A DNA stretch of 64,000 bases, taken from positions 1,470,750 through 1,534,749 of the forward strand of contig SSNP01000051.1 in NCBI GenBank assembly GCA_006937955.1. The letters are read 5' to 3'. The position numbers and the translations under genes are program-made. This stretch comes from Pachypanchax playfairii (taxonomy: Eukaryota; Chordata; Actinopteri; Cyprinodontiformes; Aplocheilidae). Positions 28,501-39,283 of the stretch are shown here, one piece after another. The notes beneath the pieces are model-generated. The model saw only the letters and a program-made list of their open reading frames with translations, was not told the DNA's origin and searched no databases. Position 1 is the stretch's first letter, and the number at the start of each line of letters is the position of its first letter.

Positions 28501-30117
28501 GGCCTGTAGAGTCTGGACTGTAGACCTCTAGAGTCTGGACTGTAGACCTGTAGAGTCTGCACTGTAGAGTCTGGACTGTAGACCTGTAGAGTCTGGACCG
28601 TAGACCTGTAGAGTCTGGACTGTAGACCTGTAGAGTCTGGACCGTAGACCTGCAGAGTCTTGACCGTAGACCTGTAGAGTCTGGACTGTAGACCTGCAGA
28701 GTCTGGACTCTAGACCTCTAGAGTCTGGACTGTAGACCTCTACAGTCCGGACTGTAGACCTGCAGAGTCTGGACTGTAGACCTGCAGAGTCTGGACCGTA
28801 GACCTGTAGAGTCTGGACTGTAGACCTGTAGAGTCTGGACCGTAGACCTGCAGAGTCTGGACTGTAGACCTGCAGAGTCTGGACTCTAGACCTCTAGAGT
28901 CTGGACTGTAGACCTCTACAGTCCGGACCGTAGACCTGTAGAGTCTGGACTGTAGACCTGTAGAGTCTGGACTGTAGGCCTGTAGAGTCTGGACTGTAGA
29001 CCTGTAGAGTCTGGACTGTAGACCTGTAGAGTCTGGACTGTAGAGTCTGGACTGTAGACCTGTAGAGTCTGGACCGTAGACCTGTAGAGTCTGGACTGTA
29101 GACCTGTAGAGTCTGGACCGTAGACCTGTAGAGTCTGGACTGTAGACCTGTAGAGTCTGGACTTTAGACCTGTAGAATAGAGTCTGGACCGTAGACCTGT
29201 AGAGTCTGGACCGTAGACCTGTAGAGTCTGGACTGTAGGCCTGTAGAGTCTGGACTGTAGACCTGTAGAGTCTGGACCGTAGACCTGTAGAGTCTGGACC
29301 GTAGACCTGTAGAGTCTGGACTGTAGACCTGTAGAGTCTGGACCGTAGACCTGCAGAGTCTTGACCGTAGACCTGTAGAGTCTGGACTGTAGACCTGTAG
29401 AGTCTGGACCGTAGACCTGTAGAGTCTGGACTGTAGACCTGTAGAGTCTGGACTTTAGACCTGTAGAATAGAGTCTAGACCGTAGACCTGTAGAGTCTGG
29501 ACCGTAGACCTGTAGAGTCTGGACCGTCTGGACCGTAGACCTGTAGAGTCTGGACCGTAGACCTGTAGAGTCTGGACCGTCTAGACCGTAGACCTGCAGA
29601 GTCCTGACTGTAGACCTGTAGAGTCTAGACTTTAGACCTGCAGAGTCTGGACTGTAGACCTGCAGAGTCTGGACTCTAGACCTCTAGAGTCTGGACTGTA
29701 GACCTCTACAGTCCGGACCGTAGACCTGCAGAGTCTGGACTGTAGACCTGCAGAGTCCGGACTGTAGACCTCTACAGTCTGGACCGTAGACCTGCAGAGT
29801 CTGGACTCTAGACCTCTAGAGTCTGGACTGTAGACCTCTACAGTCCGGACTGTAGACCCGCAGAGTCTGGACTGTAGACCTGCAGAGTCCGGACTGTAGA
29901 CCTGCAGAGTCCTGACTGTAGACCTCTAGAGTCCGGACTCTAGACCTCTGCAGTCTGGACCGTAGACCTGTGGAGTCCGGACTGTAGACCTGTAGAGTCT
30001 GGACCGTAGACCTGTAGAGTCTGGACCGTAGACCTGTAGAGTCTGGACCGTAGATCTGTAGAGTCTGGACCGTAGACCTGTAGAGTCTGGACTGTAGACC
30101 TGTAGAGTCTGGACTGT
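16538..30117. repeat. 22-bp minisatellite, right segment (13.6 kb) with higher-order blocks
   Basis: About 615 units of 22 bp, uninterrupted except for small indels. Shortened 14-bp units occur (GGACTGTAGAGTCTGGACTG, where an 8-bp ACCTGTAG is dropped), as do CTGGACCGT duplications. Composite blocks recur: one marked by GAGTCTAGACTTTAGACCTG appears near 18786, 19874, 22331, 25878, 26335 and 29626 (and 14402 in the left segment). Another, marked by TGTAGAATAGAGTCT, appears at about 19689, 20669, 21841, 23184, 23558, 24902, 25583, 29170 and 29460. This is a higher-order layout produced by repeated segmental copying. Individual units carry two dyads (AGTCCGGACT and CTGCAG or CTCTAGAG) 8 and 14 bp apart. 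Confidence 0.97.
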
Positions 30118-30284
30118 CTCAGATGTTCTCCACTTGAAGAATCTCTCTGTAGAAAAATGGACTTTAGATTAAACCTTTCTGTTCTAACGATCGGTATTAT
30201 TTAATGTTGTCTTACAAATTCCTTTCGATGTAAAATGTATGAAGAGTTTTATCACCTCCATGGGAAGACCACCAGGATCCAGAT
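30118..30284. other. Right flank of minisatellite, unique sequence
   Basis: The array ends abruptly at GGACTGTCTCAGATG. The following 170 bp shows no recognised feature. Confidence 0.5.
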
Positions 30285-30720
30285 CTCATGACCAGGTGAG
30301 GGTCAGATCATAGACAGTCCAGTAAATCCAGAGCTTTGACTTTTGCAGTACAACAGACCAAAGCAGCTCCCTGCCGGTCCATCAGTCCATCTCCTGCTCC
30401 ATCCCATCACTTGTTAACAAGCTTAGATACTAGATGTTTTTAGCAGGTACAGATAATGAATGAAATGGACCACCACCCTACTCTGCTACTCCACAGCCGT
30501 TGTCCCGGTCCTCTATGTGACACTGAAGAGGCGTGTCATCCTTAACAGCCCCACAACATCCAGAACCTCCTACATCTCCAGGTGAATCTCACTTTTTTCA
30601 ACATCTTGCCACCAGGGAGCTTTTTAACTACTTCTGCGATCTCTGCGGATATGATGGACTCGACTCCCCCCAAGTCATCTGCCTCCTCTGTTTAGGAGGT
30701 CCTTAAAGTGCTCCTTCCAC
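30285..30720 (-). mobile_element. Decayed LINE reverse transcriptase fragment (second family)
   Basis: Blocks such as GACCAGGTGAGGGTCAGATC and CCAGTAAATCCAGAGCTTTG match, with divergence, the minus strand LINE at 54470-55560. Further right, minus strand codons resemble the RT N-terminal part (KLPGGK-like region near 30600-30625). Many stops. Confidence 0.6.
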
Positions 30721-30783
30721 GGTCCAGGTCAGCAGTTCTACACACAAACCAAACAGCCTGGGATTGGCTCTACTTTCCTGGCA

Positions 30784-31080
30784 GCAGTAGTTCAGGAGGT
30801 AGAGCAGGTCTTCTGATAACTGGAGGGTTGGTGGTTTAAATCCCCGCTCTGTCTGGAAAAAGATCGCTCTGGTGTTGTGTCCTTCAGTGAGACACTTCAC
30901 CCATCCTGCCTGTTTGGTGGTGGTCAGAGGGTCCGGTGGTGTCTAGCAGCCTCGTCTCTGTCAGTGTGTCCCAGGACAGCTGAGTATCAAGTTTATCACC
31001 TCCGAACGTGAGTGTAAAGAACTATGGGAATCATCTGACACCATACAAAGGACCCTTACCATTTATCATTCCCTTGTGGA
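30784..31080 (+). mobile_element. tRNA-derived SINE
   Basis: A-box-like TAGTTCAGGAGGTAGAGCA and B-box-like GGTTGGTGGTTTAAATCCC are correctly spaced for an internal pol III promoter. The body continues TTCAGTGAGACACTTCACCC and GTCAGTGTGTCCCAGGACAG, and ends near CCTTACCATTTATCATT. This is a common teleost SINE layout (V-SINE-like). The B box has lost its central CG. Confidence 0.8.
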
Positions 31081-32354
31081 GTAGATAAACAACTTGCCAG
31101 AGAATCCAAGAGCTGGGAAATGTATTAAAATTAATTTAATTGTTTCAGTTAATTTAATTTCAAAATAATTTTTAAGTTTCTTTTATTTGTTAGAGTTTAT
31201 CATCGTCAACAGGTTAGTAACAAGATGAACGTTTCCATTCGACCTCACTAACTTACTGTACTAACAATATGTCATGATTTTGGGATTTTGGTTATCTAGT
31301 CCATCCGTCTACTTGTCTATCAAGACCAGGGTTCTACAACCTGAGGCTCTGGGGCCACATGTGGCCCTTCAGACCCTCCAAAGTGGCTCCTTGTAACTTT
31401 AACTAAAACCCACATGAACCTGAATGTTGTTTTTATCAAGCTGGAACATCATACTTTAACTAGAAGTGGGTGATCTATTGTATAAACTGTTTTATCTTTA
31501 TTTTAAGGTTTAATGTAACTAAATTACTCTTTATAAATTATATTTATTGTGAATAATGGAAAATGGTTTTCAGTCTTGTTTCTTTGTTTCTAACCTCTTC
31601 ACAACTTTTGCAGCTTTCAAAGTTCTCGTCACAGTCTAGTCTTAGTTTTTCATAGTTTGTCACAGTTATTACCAGATTGTTCTCGTGTATTTTGACTTTG
31701 TTTTTTTCCTTTCTACTTACTTAGACTCTTGGATTACAGACTCTGTATTTGTTTGCTTCCTCTTGACTTTCCTTCTGTCCTCGACCGCGCGCCACCTACC
31801 TGCTCCCAGCTGTACTCTGTAAGTCAAAACTTTTACCTTGTTCTAATTACTCACAGAGATACCTGACCCACACTCATGTTTCATGACTTGAACTTCTGAT
31901 TCTGTCAGTGTGTATGAGGATAAACCATGTTTTGGATTGCTTTTTGTATTAACCCCTTTCTGCTCCGCCTCCAGAGAGATCTGTCACCTGTGGGGGTTTT
32001 TAAAAGTTATTTTTCTTGTTAGTCATCTAAATAAACTATGTTTTATAACGCCATCTTATCTCTGCCTGCTGCGTTCGAGTCCTACTTCCAAACCGAAATA
32101 TTACAAATTTTTATTAGATTAGAAGCTTTTAATTATTATTTATTTTTATCATTATTTATTATTTATTTACACGGATCTCTCCTTCCTCTGTGTAACTAGC
32201 TGATTTTTCCCCAGACTAAACATCTGCAGTATGTCACAGGTTACAGGAAATGCCATGAGTTTCATAGTAACCAAATACTGATGCACTGACTACCATAAAC
32301 TGGCATGTAACGTTTATAATAACATTTCTGATCTTCAAATACAGTGTGCTGTTG
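31081..32354. other. Intergenic with probable decayed repeats
   Basis: At about 31323-31400 a block with GGCTCTGGGGCCACATGTGG looks like the terminal part of a hAT-type MITE (starts CAGGGTTCTACAACC). At about 31840-32100 a block with TCATGTTTCATGACTTGAAC, TAAATAAACTATG and TGCGTTCGAGTCC looks like a retroelement tail. No gene seen. Confidence 0.45.
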
Positions 32355-33857
32355 TTAAAGGTGGTATATGGAATATGAACAGCGTAACACAGGACAAAGC
32401 CTTCAGCCATCTGGGTACCAGGCTCGTTAACCCCCAGCGCGCGCTCCGACGCTGAGGTCGACCAATATTCTTCACCAAACCCACTCTGATCCCCGATCCG
32501 AGCAGGACAATAAAATATCATGAGTTCAGTTCACTAATCATGCTCTCCAGCCCCGCTGATCACACACTGATTCTGATAAAAGCAGCTCCTACTTGTTTGA
32601 AGCTCATCGATTCAGTCCGTGGCAAAGAGCTCATAATTGTCCCGCGGCTCCAAAACTTCCTGCAGTTCCTCCTAAGATCCTCTGTCCTCCCCACACACTG
32701 TAGCTCTCTTCACAACATCAGACACAGGTTGGTTCTTTGAAATGGGCGTTTATTCACAAGCATGTCCTCCAGAAGCTTCAGCCACGCAAAACTTGATAAC
32801 TTCTTGCCATCATCATCATGCCATAACATCACAGGACAACACTTCACCACACCGTAAGAACTTGAAACAAAATACACCAAATATAATACATATTACCAAA
32901 AATGTACAGTATAACATGAACAATAGAAGTCAAACTAACATTAAGATGTGATAAACAAAGATAAAACAAAGTAAAACATATACCTCGTTGGCTTCTTGTC
33001 ATGAAAAGAGGTTCTTAAGTCCTTAAATGTCACTCTTTTACCATTTAACTTCATTTAGTTTCACATTTCAAACAAGGAAAAGTAGCGCTGCATTTTTGTG
33101 TTCACAGTCTCAGTAATTTTTGCCGCCAATGCGGGATCTCGCGAGATTCAGCATCAACTTCACGTGAGAGTTCAATAATAAACATTTTAAAGCGATTAAA
33201 CAGATAAACCTATATCATCTTGTACCAAATGAAATCTAAATGCATTTTAACATAACAAACCATGAAATACATCAATTTATTTATTTGCTTAATTTAATAA
33301 AATAACAAATGAACTGTACATACTTAGACAACAACACTTACACACACCATCCTGCACTCCCCCACTTATCCAATAAAATCAAAAAAAGCAATAAAATCCT
33401 CCGTGGTGTGTCTTCCAGTCAAAGCTCCTCCACTTCACCAACATGTAGCTCCGTGTTAGCTTAGCAGCTAATAAAAAAACGTTTCCACACAGAACTTGCT
33501 CGTCACATGGGAAACCCCCTATGACAAGTAAATAAGTTATATAATCACCACATGTCCCCGGTGCTTCCAGCTGCTTGACCTGCAGACTCCACAGTACCAG
33601 CTTCACTGTGCTGGAGTATTTACGGTATTAGGCAACCCAAAATGGTGCCCGCTGCTCTGCCAGCTATTGGCTGGTAGATGTAAACAAAATGCCAACATTG
33701 TGCCCGTCAAAATTAATATTTTATAATATTTTACTTCAAATATAATTTTTCAAGGAAATGCTGTATTTTCATTCTACAACCCTCTAAACACCCCGTGGAG
33801 GCATTATTTTGTTAAAAATATTGCTTTTAATGAAAATATTCCATTTACCACCTTTAA
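32355..33857. mobile_element. TTAA-flanked non-autonomous DNA element, 1.5 kb
   Basis: TTAA at 32355 followed by AGGTGGTATATGGAATAT. The right end ATATTCCATTTACCACCT is followed by TTAA at 33854-33857. The two ends are inverted repeats with one mismatch. It contains CpG-bearing segments (for example GGATCTCGCGAGATTC at about 33133) but no convincing transposase. It ends about 100 bp before the CaaX exon. Piggybac/Kolobok-type by target site only. Confidence 0.8.
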
Positions 33858-33963
33858 ACAAAGCTATTTTTTCATGTAGAAAGAATCTTAATTCTTTATA
33901 ATGTATATATTTTTAAAAACACATTTGATGTTAATTATTCTTCACTTTTTTATTTAGTTTCAG

Positions 33964-34637
33964 TGTTCAGGGAAATCCACATGAAGGGCCAGAGAAGAGG
34001 GAACATGGCCAGTGACTGCCTGTCTTCTCCAACAGAGGGCAGCAGAGTTCAGGTCTACCAGGACTGTCAGAAGGTGGCTTTTCAGACGTATACTGGGAAC
34101 TGTCACGCTATGGAAAACGATTCTCATGTAAGGAAAGACCAGTTCATTAACCAAGATGGTTTTGATATGATCTCCAAAAACCAGGATCAAAAGTTTAACA
34201 TGAGAGACGAGACAGTTCACTGGGATTCTGCCCTGATGGATTCAAGGTGCCACGTCTGTTTAGGACCAGAGGACAATTCCACTGAAGCACACGAGTCCCT
34301 GACAGAGTCTTCAACTATAACCTTTGTAGATGCCTACACTACTGATGAATCGGTGGAGAAGCACAGTCTCCAGGGGGTGGAGACGACTTACCTCAAAGAG
34401 TTTGTGCTGATAGATGACGATGAAGATGGGGACATGTCATTAAGAGAGAAGACTGTGACAGACTTATCAGTCATGAATGGAAAAGCTGCAGACCTGGTTT
34501 GCGGGAGGCTGTTGTCCACCTCCAGCGGCTCGCTGTCAGAATTTAGAGATGAACCTTCAGCTCAAGAAGCATCTCCACCTGAGGAGGTCGAGGCTGCACA
34601 CAAAAAGAAAAGCTGCTGTTTCTGCTCCCTGTTATGA
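33964..34637 (+). CDS. Acidic protein with C-terminal cysteine/CaaX-type motif; unrecognised, possibly paralemmin-like last exon
   Basis: One long open exon preceded by a good polypyrimidine acceptor (TTTTTTATTTAG, AG 33956-33957; or TTTCAG, ending 33963) and ended by TGA at 34635-34637. An in-frame ATG in strong context (GAACATGGCC) lies at 34005; an earlier one is at 33981. The frame may instead continue from an upstream exon that I cannot find. It is rich in Ser, Thr, Asp and Glu, with an acidic patch (VLIDDDEDGD) and SLREKTVTDLSVMNGKAADL, and ends EAAHKKKSCCFCSLL. The CSLL end fits a CaaX box (Leu favours geranylgeranylation), with two extra cysteines and a lysine patch as in paralemmins (CxCCSxM type). 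This suggests a lipid-anchored membrane protein. Human PALM2 lies near SUSD1 on 9q31, which weakly supports that idea. ATTAAA at 34866 may be its poly(A) signal. Confidence 0.6.
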
Positions 34638-35155
34638 CGCCGGCTTCAGAAATCTACATGAATGAAGGCTGTGAAACATCCAGATAATATCTGCTTCAAG
34701 CATTTCAATGAAACTACCACTAAACTTTCTTACAGTTGTGTAAAAGCTTTAGACTCCACAGTGAAAAACCTAACAGTGAACATATTTTCGACACATTTGC
34801 TGAAGATTTTTTTTTTGAACATGTTATCTGCTGAACTGACAGTGTACAGATGGAAAAATGTTTTCATTAAAGTTCCTCTGTAGAATTTAACAATTCTTTT
34901 GTTAACTGAAATATGTCATTTTAATGAAAAACTTGCATGTTGCTCCTGAGAACAGTTTACCACCATGATGGATATTTTTTCTAAATTTCATTTATATGAG
35001 TTTTTCTTTGCTTGTAATTCAATCTGATATTCACATGATCAAAAATTTCCATAACGAGTGTGTAAATCTTGAAAACTTTGCATGACGTGCTGGAAGATTC
35101 ACTGCTTTTAGTTTGAGTTACAATTTTAAAAATGTCATTATATATTATAGATCTT
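34638..35155 (+). other. Probable 3' UTR of the CaaX gene and flank
   Basis: AT-rich, no coding signal. ATTAAA at 34866-34871 is the likely polyadenylation signal. Confidence 0.45.
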
Positions 35156-35686
35156 TTAAAAGAGGCCATTTCACACAACTCAGGACTTTGTGGTTATTTC
35201 TTAAGTATTAACCTGTAATATGAAACATTTTATATCTAAAAAACATCAGGAAACACTGATTAACAGACCTTTCAATCTGTCTGCGTGAAAATTTGACTGA
35301 CTTCAGGCTGCAATTCATTAATATTCATTATGCTAATTTGCCGTCACAGATTGGCTAACAAACTAGCCTATGAGAGCACAGCTTCCTGTTTCCTGCCCCA
35401 CTGCGCATGGCAACAGTGCACGTAGTATCTTTCGGTTTGATGCATGCTAGGCGTGGTTTCAACTGCGGGAGCTGATGAATACTAACAAACAACGGAGTTG
35501 TGATGAAACAAGTACAGGCCGTTCAAACTCGGGTTTTATCACCACCTGCGTAGTTTGAGAGATTAAAACTGAAAGAGAAGTTGTTGACCTGTTTTCACTC
35601 CCACTATGAAGGTAAGAACACCTGTGGAGCTAAAATATTCAACAGAAACCTCAGAAAAAACGATTTTAATGGATGAGACTCTTTAA
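35156..35686. mobile_element. TTAA-flanked MITE (family A)
   Basis: The left edge TTAAAAGAGGCCATTTCACA and the right edge ATGAGACTCTTTAA are weakly inverted with TTAA at both ends. Nearly the same element lies at 61713-62248: shared blocks include TATCTAAAAAACATCAGGAA, TTAATATTCATTATGC, ACTAGCCTATGAGAGCA and CCTGTGGAGCTAAAATATTC. Non-coding, about 530 bp. Confidence 0.8.
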
Positions 35687-36600
35687 GCAGATATTTCTTA
35701 AACAATTATTCAAAAATTGGGTTTTAAAAAAATGTCTTGTTAAATACTTTGTGAGAGAATGAGGTGAAAGAAAACGTGCTAACATCAATTAAAAACATTT
35801 ACAAATACAAAAAGCACTCGGAGAGCGCAGACCTTCACCAAGCACCTCAGTTCCACATCAGAGTACAACCACACGCACTAAAGACAGTCAACGTTAAAGA
35901 ATCCTTTAGAAAATGAATGGATCTGTACGGTGATCTGGATCGTCCTCAAAGCCAAAATCTAAACAGTTGTTCTTTGACCTATTCCAAATATTTCCTAAAA
36001 AAAAATAATGAAAATCCATCCAACTTTTTTAAGTTATGTTGCTAAAAGACAAACAAACAAACCAATGCTGGCAAAAACATTCTGTCCTTGGTGAAGTTAA
36101 CTAATCATATCTCTGATTTGGTTATTTGTACATTCACTTCATTCAGACGAAAAAAACAATTGTCATTGACAAATTATTTGTACACCAGCAGCACCTTACT
36201 AACCTGAACCGGATTAGCTAAAATAAAGGATGGAGCAGCATCAGCTGTTACATAATGTTCCTGGTTCATTAACATCAACTATGTGTCAGAACCAGTAAAA
36301 CATTATTATATTAAATCATTGCAGTGCTGTAGTTCAACCTTTCTCTAACATGATGCTACAAATACACTCAGGTTCCTTCATCAAATCAAATGATCAATAA
36401 ACTTTAAACTACCTTTTCAAAATACAAAATATAAGATCAAACTCAACTCTTTATTTCATTTTAGTTATTCTAGATGTTGAGTTATAAAACGTTTTGGTAC
36501 ATAGTTTAATACCTTCAAAACAAGACTCTTAAAAATAAACTGGTCCTAATTACTGAAGGTTATTTTAAGCTCAGGGGCCCTTCAAATACAATCCAAACAT
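35687..36600. other. Intergenic; probable decayed repeat at the left
   Basis: 35800-36095 has AAAGCACTCGGAGAGCGCAG and, further on, CTTGGTGAAGTTAACT, which I recall as part of a widespread teleost repeat. The rest is AT-rich with no gene seen. Confidence 0.4.
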
Positions 36601-38760
36601 GTTCTTATTAAATTAAATGTTGTTATAACTCAGAGTTTCTGCAGAGAGTCATTGTAGAAGGTTCTAGCTGTGGACGGGAAGGATCTCCTATAGAGGGTTC
36701 TAGATGTGGACAGGAAGGATCTCCTGTAGAGGGTTCTAGCTGTGGACGGGAAGGATCTCCTGTAGAGGGTTCTAGCTGTGGACGGGAAGGATCTCCTGTA
36801 GAGGGTTCTAGATGTGGACAGGAAGGATCTCCTGTAGAGGGTTCTAGCTGTGGACAGGAAGGATCTCCTGTAGGGTTCTAGCTGTGGACGGGAAGGATCT
36901 CCTGTAGAGGGTTCTAGCTGTGGACGGGAAGGATCTCCTGTAGAGGGCTCTAGATGTGGACGGGAAGGATCTCCTGTAGAGGGTTCTAGCTGTGGACTGG
37001 AAGGTTCTCCTGTAGAGGGTTCTAGCTGTGGACAGGAAGGATCTCCTGTAGAGGGTTCTAGATGTGGACAGGAAGGATCTCCTGTAGAGGGTTCTAGCTG
37101 TGGACGGGAAGGATCTCCTGTAGAGGGTTCTAGCTGTGGACTGGAAGGTTCTCCTGTAGAGGGTTCTAGCTGTGGACGGGAAGGATCTCCTGTAGAGGGT
37201 TCTAGATGTGGACAGGAAGGATCTCCTGTAGAGGGTTCTAGCTGTGGACAGGAAGGATCTCCTGTAGAGGGTTCTAGCTGTGGACAGGAAGGATCTCCTG
37301 TAGAGGGTTCTAGCTGTGGACGGGAAGGATCTCCTGTAGAGGGTTCTAGCTGTGGACGGGAAGGATCTCCTGTAGAGGGTTCTAGATGTGGACAGGAAGG
37401 ATCTCCTATAGAGGGTTCTAGATGTGGACAGGAAGGATCTCCTGTAGAGGGTTCTAGCTGTGGACGGGAAGGATCTCCTGTAGAGGGTTCTAGCTGTGGA
37501 CGGGAAGGATCTCCTGTAGAGGGTTCTAGATGTGGACGGGAAGGATCTCCTGTAGAGGGTTCTAGCTGTGGACAGGAAGGATCTCTGTAGAGGGTTCTAG
37601 CTGTGGACAGAAAGGATCGCCTGTAGAGTGTTCTAGATGTGGACGGGAAGGATCTCCTGTAGAGGGTTCTAGCTGTGGACGGGAAGGATCTCCTGTAGAG
37701 GGTTCTAGCTGTGGACGGGAAGGATCTCCTGTAGAGGTTCTAGATGTGGACGGGAAGGATCTCCTGTAGAGGGTTCTAGATGTGGACGGGAAGGATCTCC
37801 TGTAGAGGGTTCTAGCTGTGGACGGGAAGGATCTCCTGTAGAGGGTTCTAGCTGTGGACGGGAAGGAGCTCCTGTAGAGGGTGCTAGCTGTGGACGGGAA
37901 GGATCTCTTGTAGAGGCTTCTAGCTGTGGATAGAAGGATCTCCTGTAGAGGGTTCTAGCTGTGGAAGGAAGGATCGCCTGTAGAGGGTTCTAGCTGTGGA
38001 CGGGAAGGATCTCCTGTAGAGGGTTCTAGATGTGGACAGGAAGGATCTCCTGTAGAGGGTTCTAGCTGTGGACAGGAAGGATCTCCTGTAGAGGGTTCTA
38101 GCTGTGGACAGGAAGGATCTCCTGTAGAGGGTTCTAGCTGTGGACGGGAAGGATCTCCTGTAGAGGGTTCTAGCTGTGGACGGGAAGGATCTCCTGTAGA
38201 GGGTTCTAGATGTGGACAGGAAGGATCTCCTGTAGAGGGTTCTAGCTGTGGACAGGAAGGATCTCCTGTAGAGGGTTCTAGATGTGGACAGGAAGGATCT
38301 CCTGTAGAGGGTTCTAGCTGTGGACGGGAAGGATCTCCTGTAGAGGGTTCTAGCTGTGGACGGGAAGGATCTCCTATAGAGGGTTCTAGATGTGGACAGG
38401 AAGGATCTCCTATAGAGGGTTCTAGATGTGGACAGGAAGGATCTCCTGTAGAGGGTTCTAGCTGTGGACAGGAAGGATCTCCTGTAGAGGGTTCTAGCTG
38501 TGGACGGGAAGGATCTCCTGTAGAGGGTTCTAGCTGTGGACTGGAAGGTTCTCCTGTAGAGGGTTCTAGCTGTGGACGGGAAGGATCTCCTGTAGAGGGT
38601 TCTAGCTGTTTTCCATCATGTTCTTCATCCTCCTTTAAACAATCAACTCAAGAGGATCCAGATCAGTCCCCACAACAGAACCAGATTTCTTTATTAGTTT
38701 GTTCAGCCTCTTTACATCACCTGCTCTGATGCTCCGCCCCCAACATGTACAGATGTTCAC
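36600..38760 (-). mobile_element. LINE reverse transcriptase 3' portion containing the 36-bp array
   Basis: The left edge (36632-36665, CAGAGAGTCATTGTAGAAGG region) corresponds to the LINE C-terminus and the right part (38610-38757) to the upstream RT region: minus strand codons read RLNKLIKKSGSV-type sequence across GTGATGTAAAGAGGCTGAAC. The two parts flank the 36-bp minisatellite. About 100 bp present at the same place in the 5570-6170 copy is missing here. Confidence 0.75.
36655..38609 (-). repeat. 36-bp minisatellite amplified from a LINE coding segment
   Basis: About 54 tandem copies of 36 bp, containing GGTTCTAGCTGTGGACGGG and GGATCTCCTGTAGAG. On the minus strand each unit reads SFPSTARTLYRR, a fragment of the LINE RT C-terminus that occurs once in the copy at 1617-1800. 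Variants are GCTGTGG/GATGTGG, GACGGG/GACAGG/GACTGG and GGATCT/GGTTCT. Several units have small deletions (near 36865, 37585, 37735 and 37930-37970) that break the frame. No ATG lies in the open frame. Confidence 0.95.
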
Positions 38761-38904
38761 ATTCTTCCTCTTTCTCTCTCTTCACTACACTCCTGCTTTA
38801 TATACATGTCTTCATTTTATCTGATCAGGAATTTTGGGTCAATATTATTATTAATAATAGTAAAATATTATATAATTATTAATAGTTTATTATTATTATT
38901 TTTT

Positions 38905-39240
38905 TATTCATCCATCCATCCATCCTCTGAACCTGCTTCTTCCTGTTCAGGGTCGCAGGGAGCTGATGTCTGTCTCCAGCGGTCATTGGGCAGGAGGTGG
39001 GGGACACCCTGGACAAGTCACCAGTCCATCGCGGGGCCACACATAGACAAACACAAACTCACACCTAGGGACAATTTACAGTCACCAATTAACTTCTTGC
39101 ATGTTTTTGGACTGTGGGAGGAAACCGGAGTCCCCGGAGAAAACCCACGGGGAGAACATGCACACTACATGCAGAAAGGCCCCATCCCGGAACCCAGGAC
39201 CTTGTCACTGCAAGGCAACAGCTCTACCAATTGCAACCCA
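38905..39240 (-). mobile_element. tRNA-derived-type SINE followed by (TTA)n(TTG)n
   Basis: Left part has CATCCATCCATCCATC and GGGTCGCAGGGAGCTG. The middle has GTCACCAGTCCATCGCGGGG and GAGAAAACCCACGGGGAGAA. The right part is a reversed pol III-like end (GGAACCCAGGACC, then CTCTACCAATTGCAACCC). A TTA/TTG trinucleotide tract follows at 39240-39283. It is a common teleost SINE and is also present at 2330-2557. Confidence 0.75.
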
Positions 39241-39283
39241 TTATTATTTTTATTATTATTATTATTATTGTTGTTGTTGTTAT

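Noticed and set aside
30703..30900. 65-codon minus strand frame near the SINE
   Set aside because: It lies across the LINE fragment and the SINE and has no protein similarity that I recognise.
36655..38609. CRISPR-like array
   Set aside because: Units are contiguous direct repeats without unique spacers, in a vertebrate genome, and come from a LINE.
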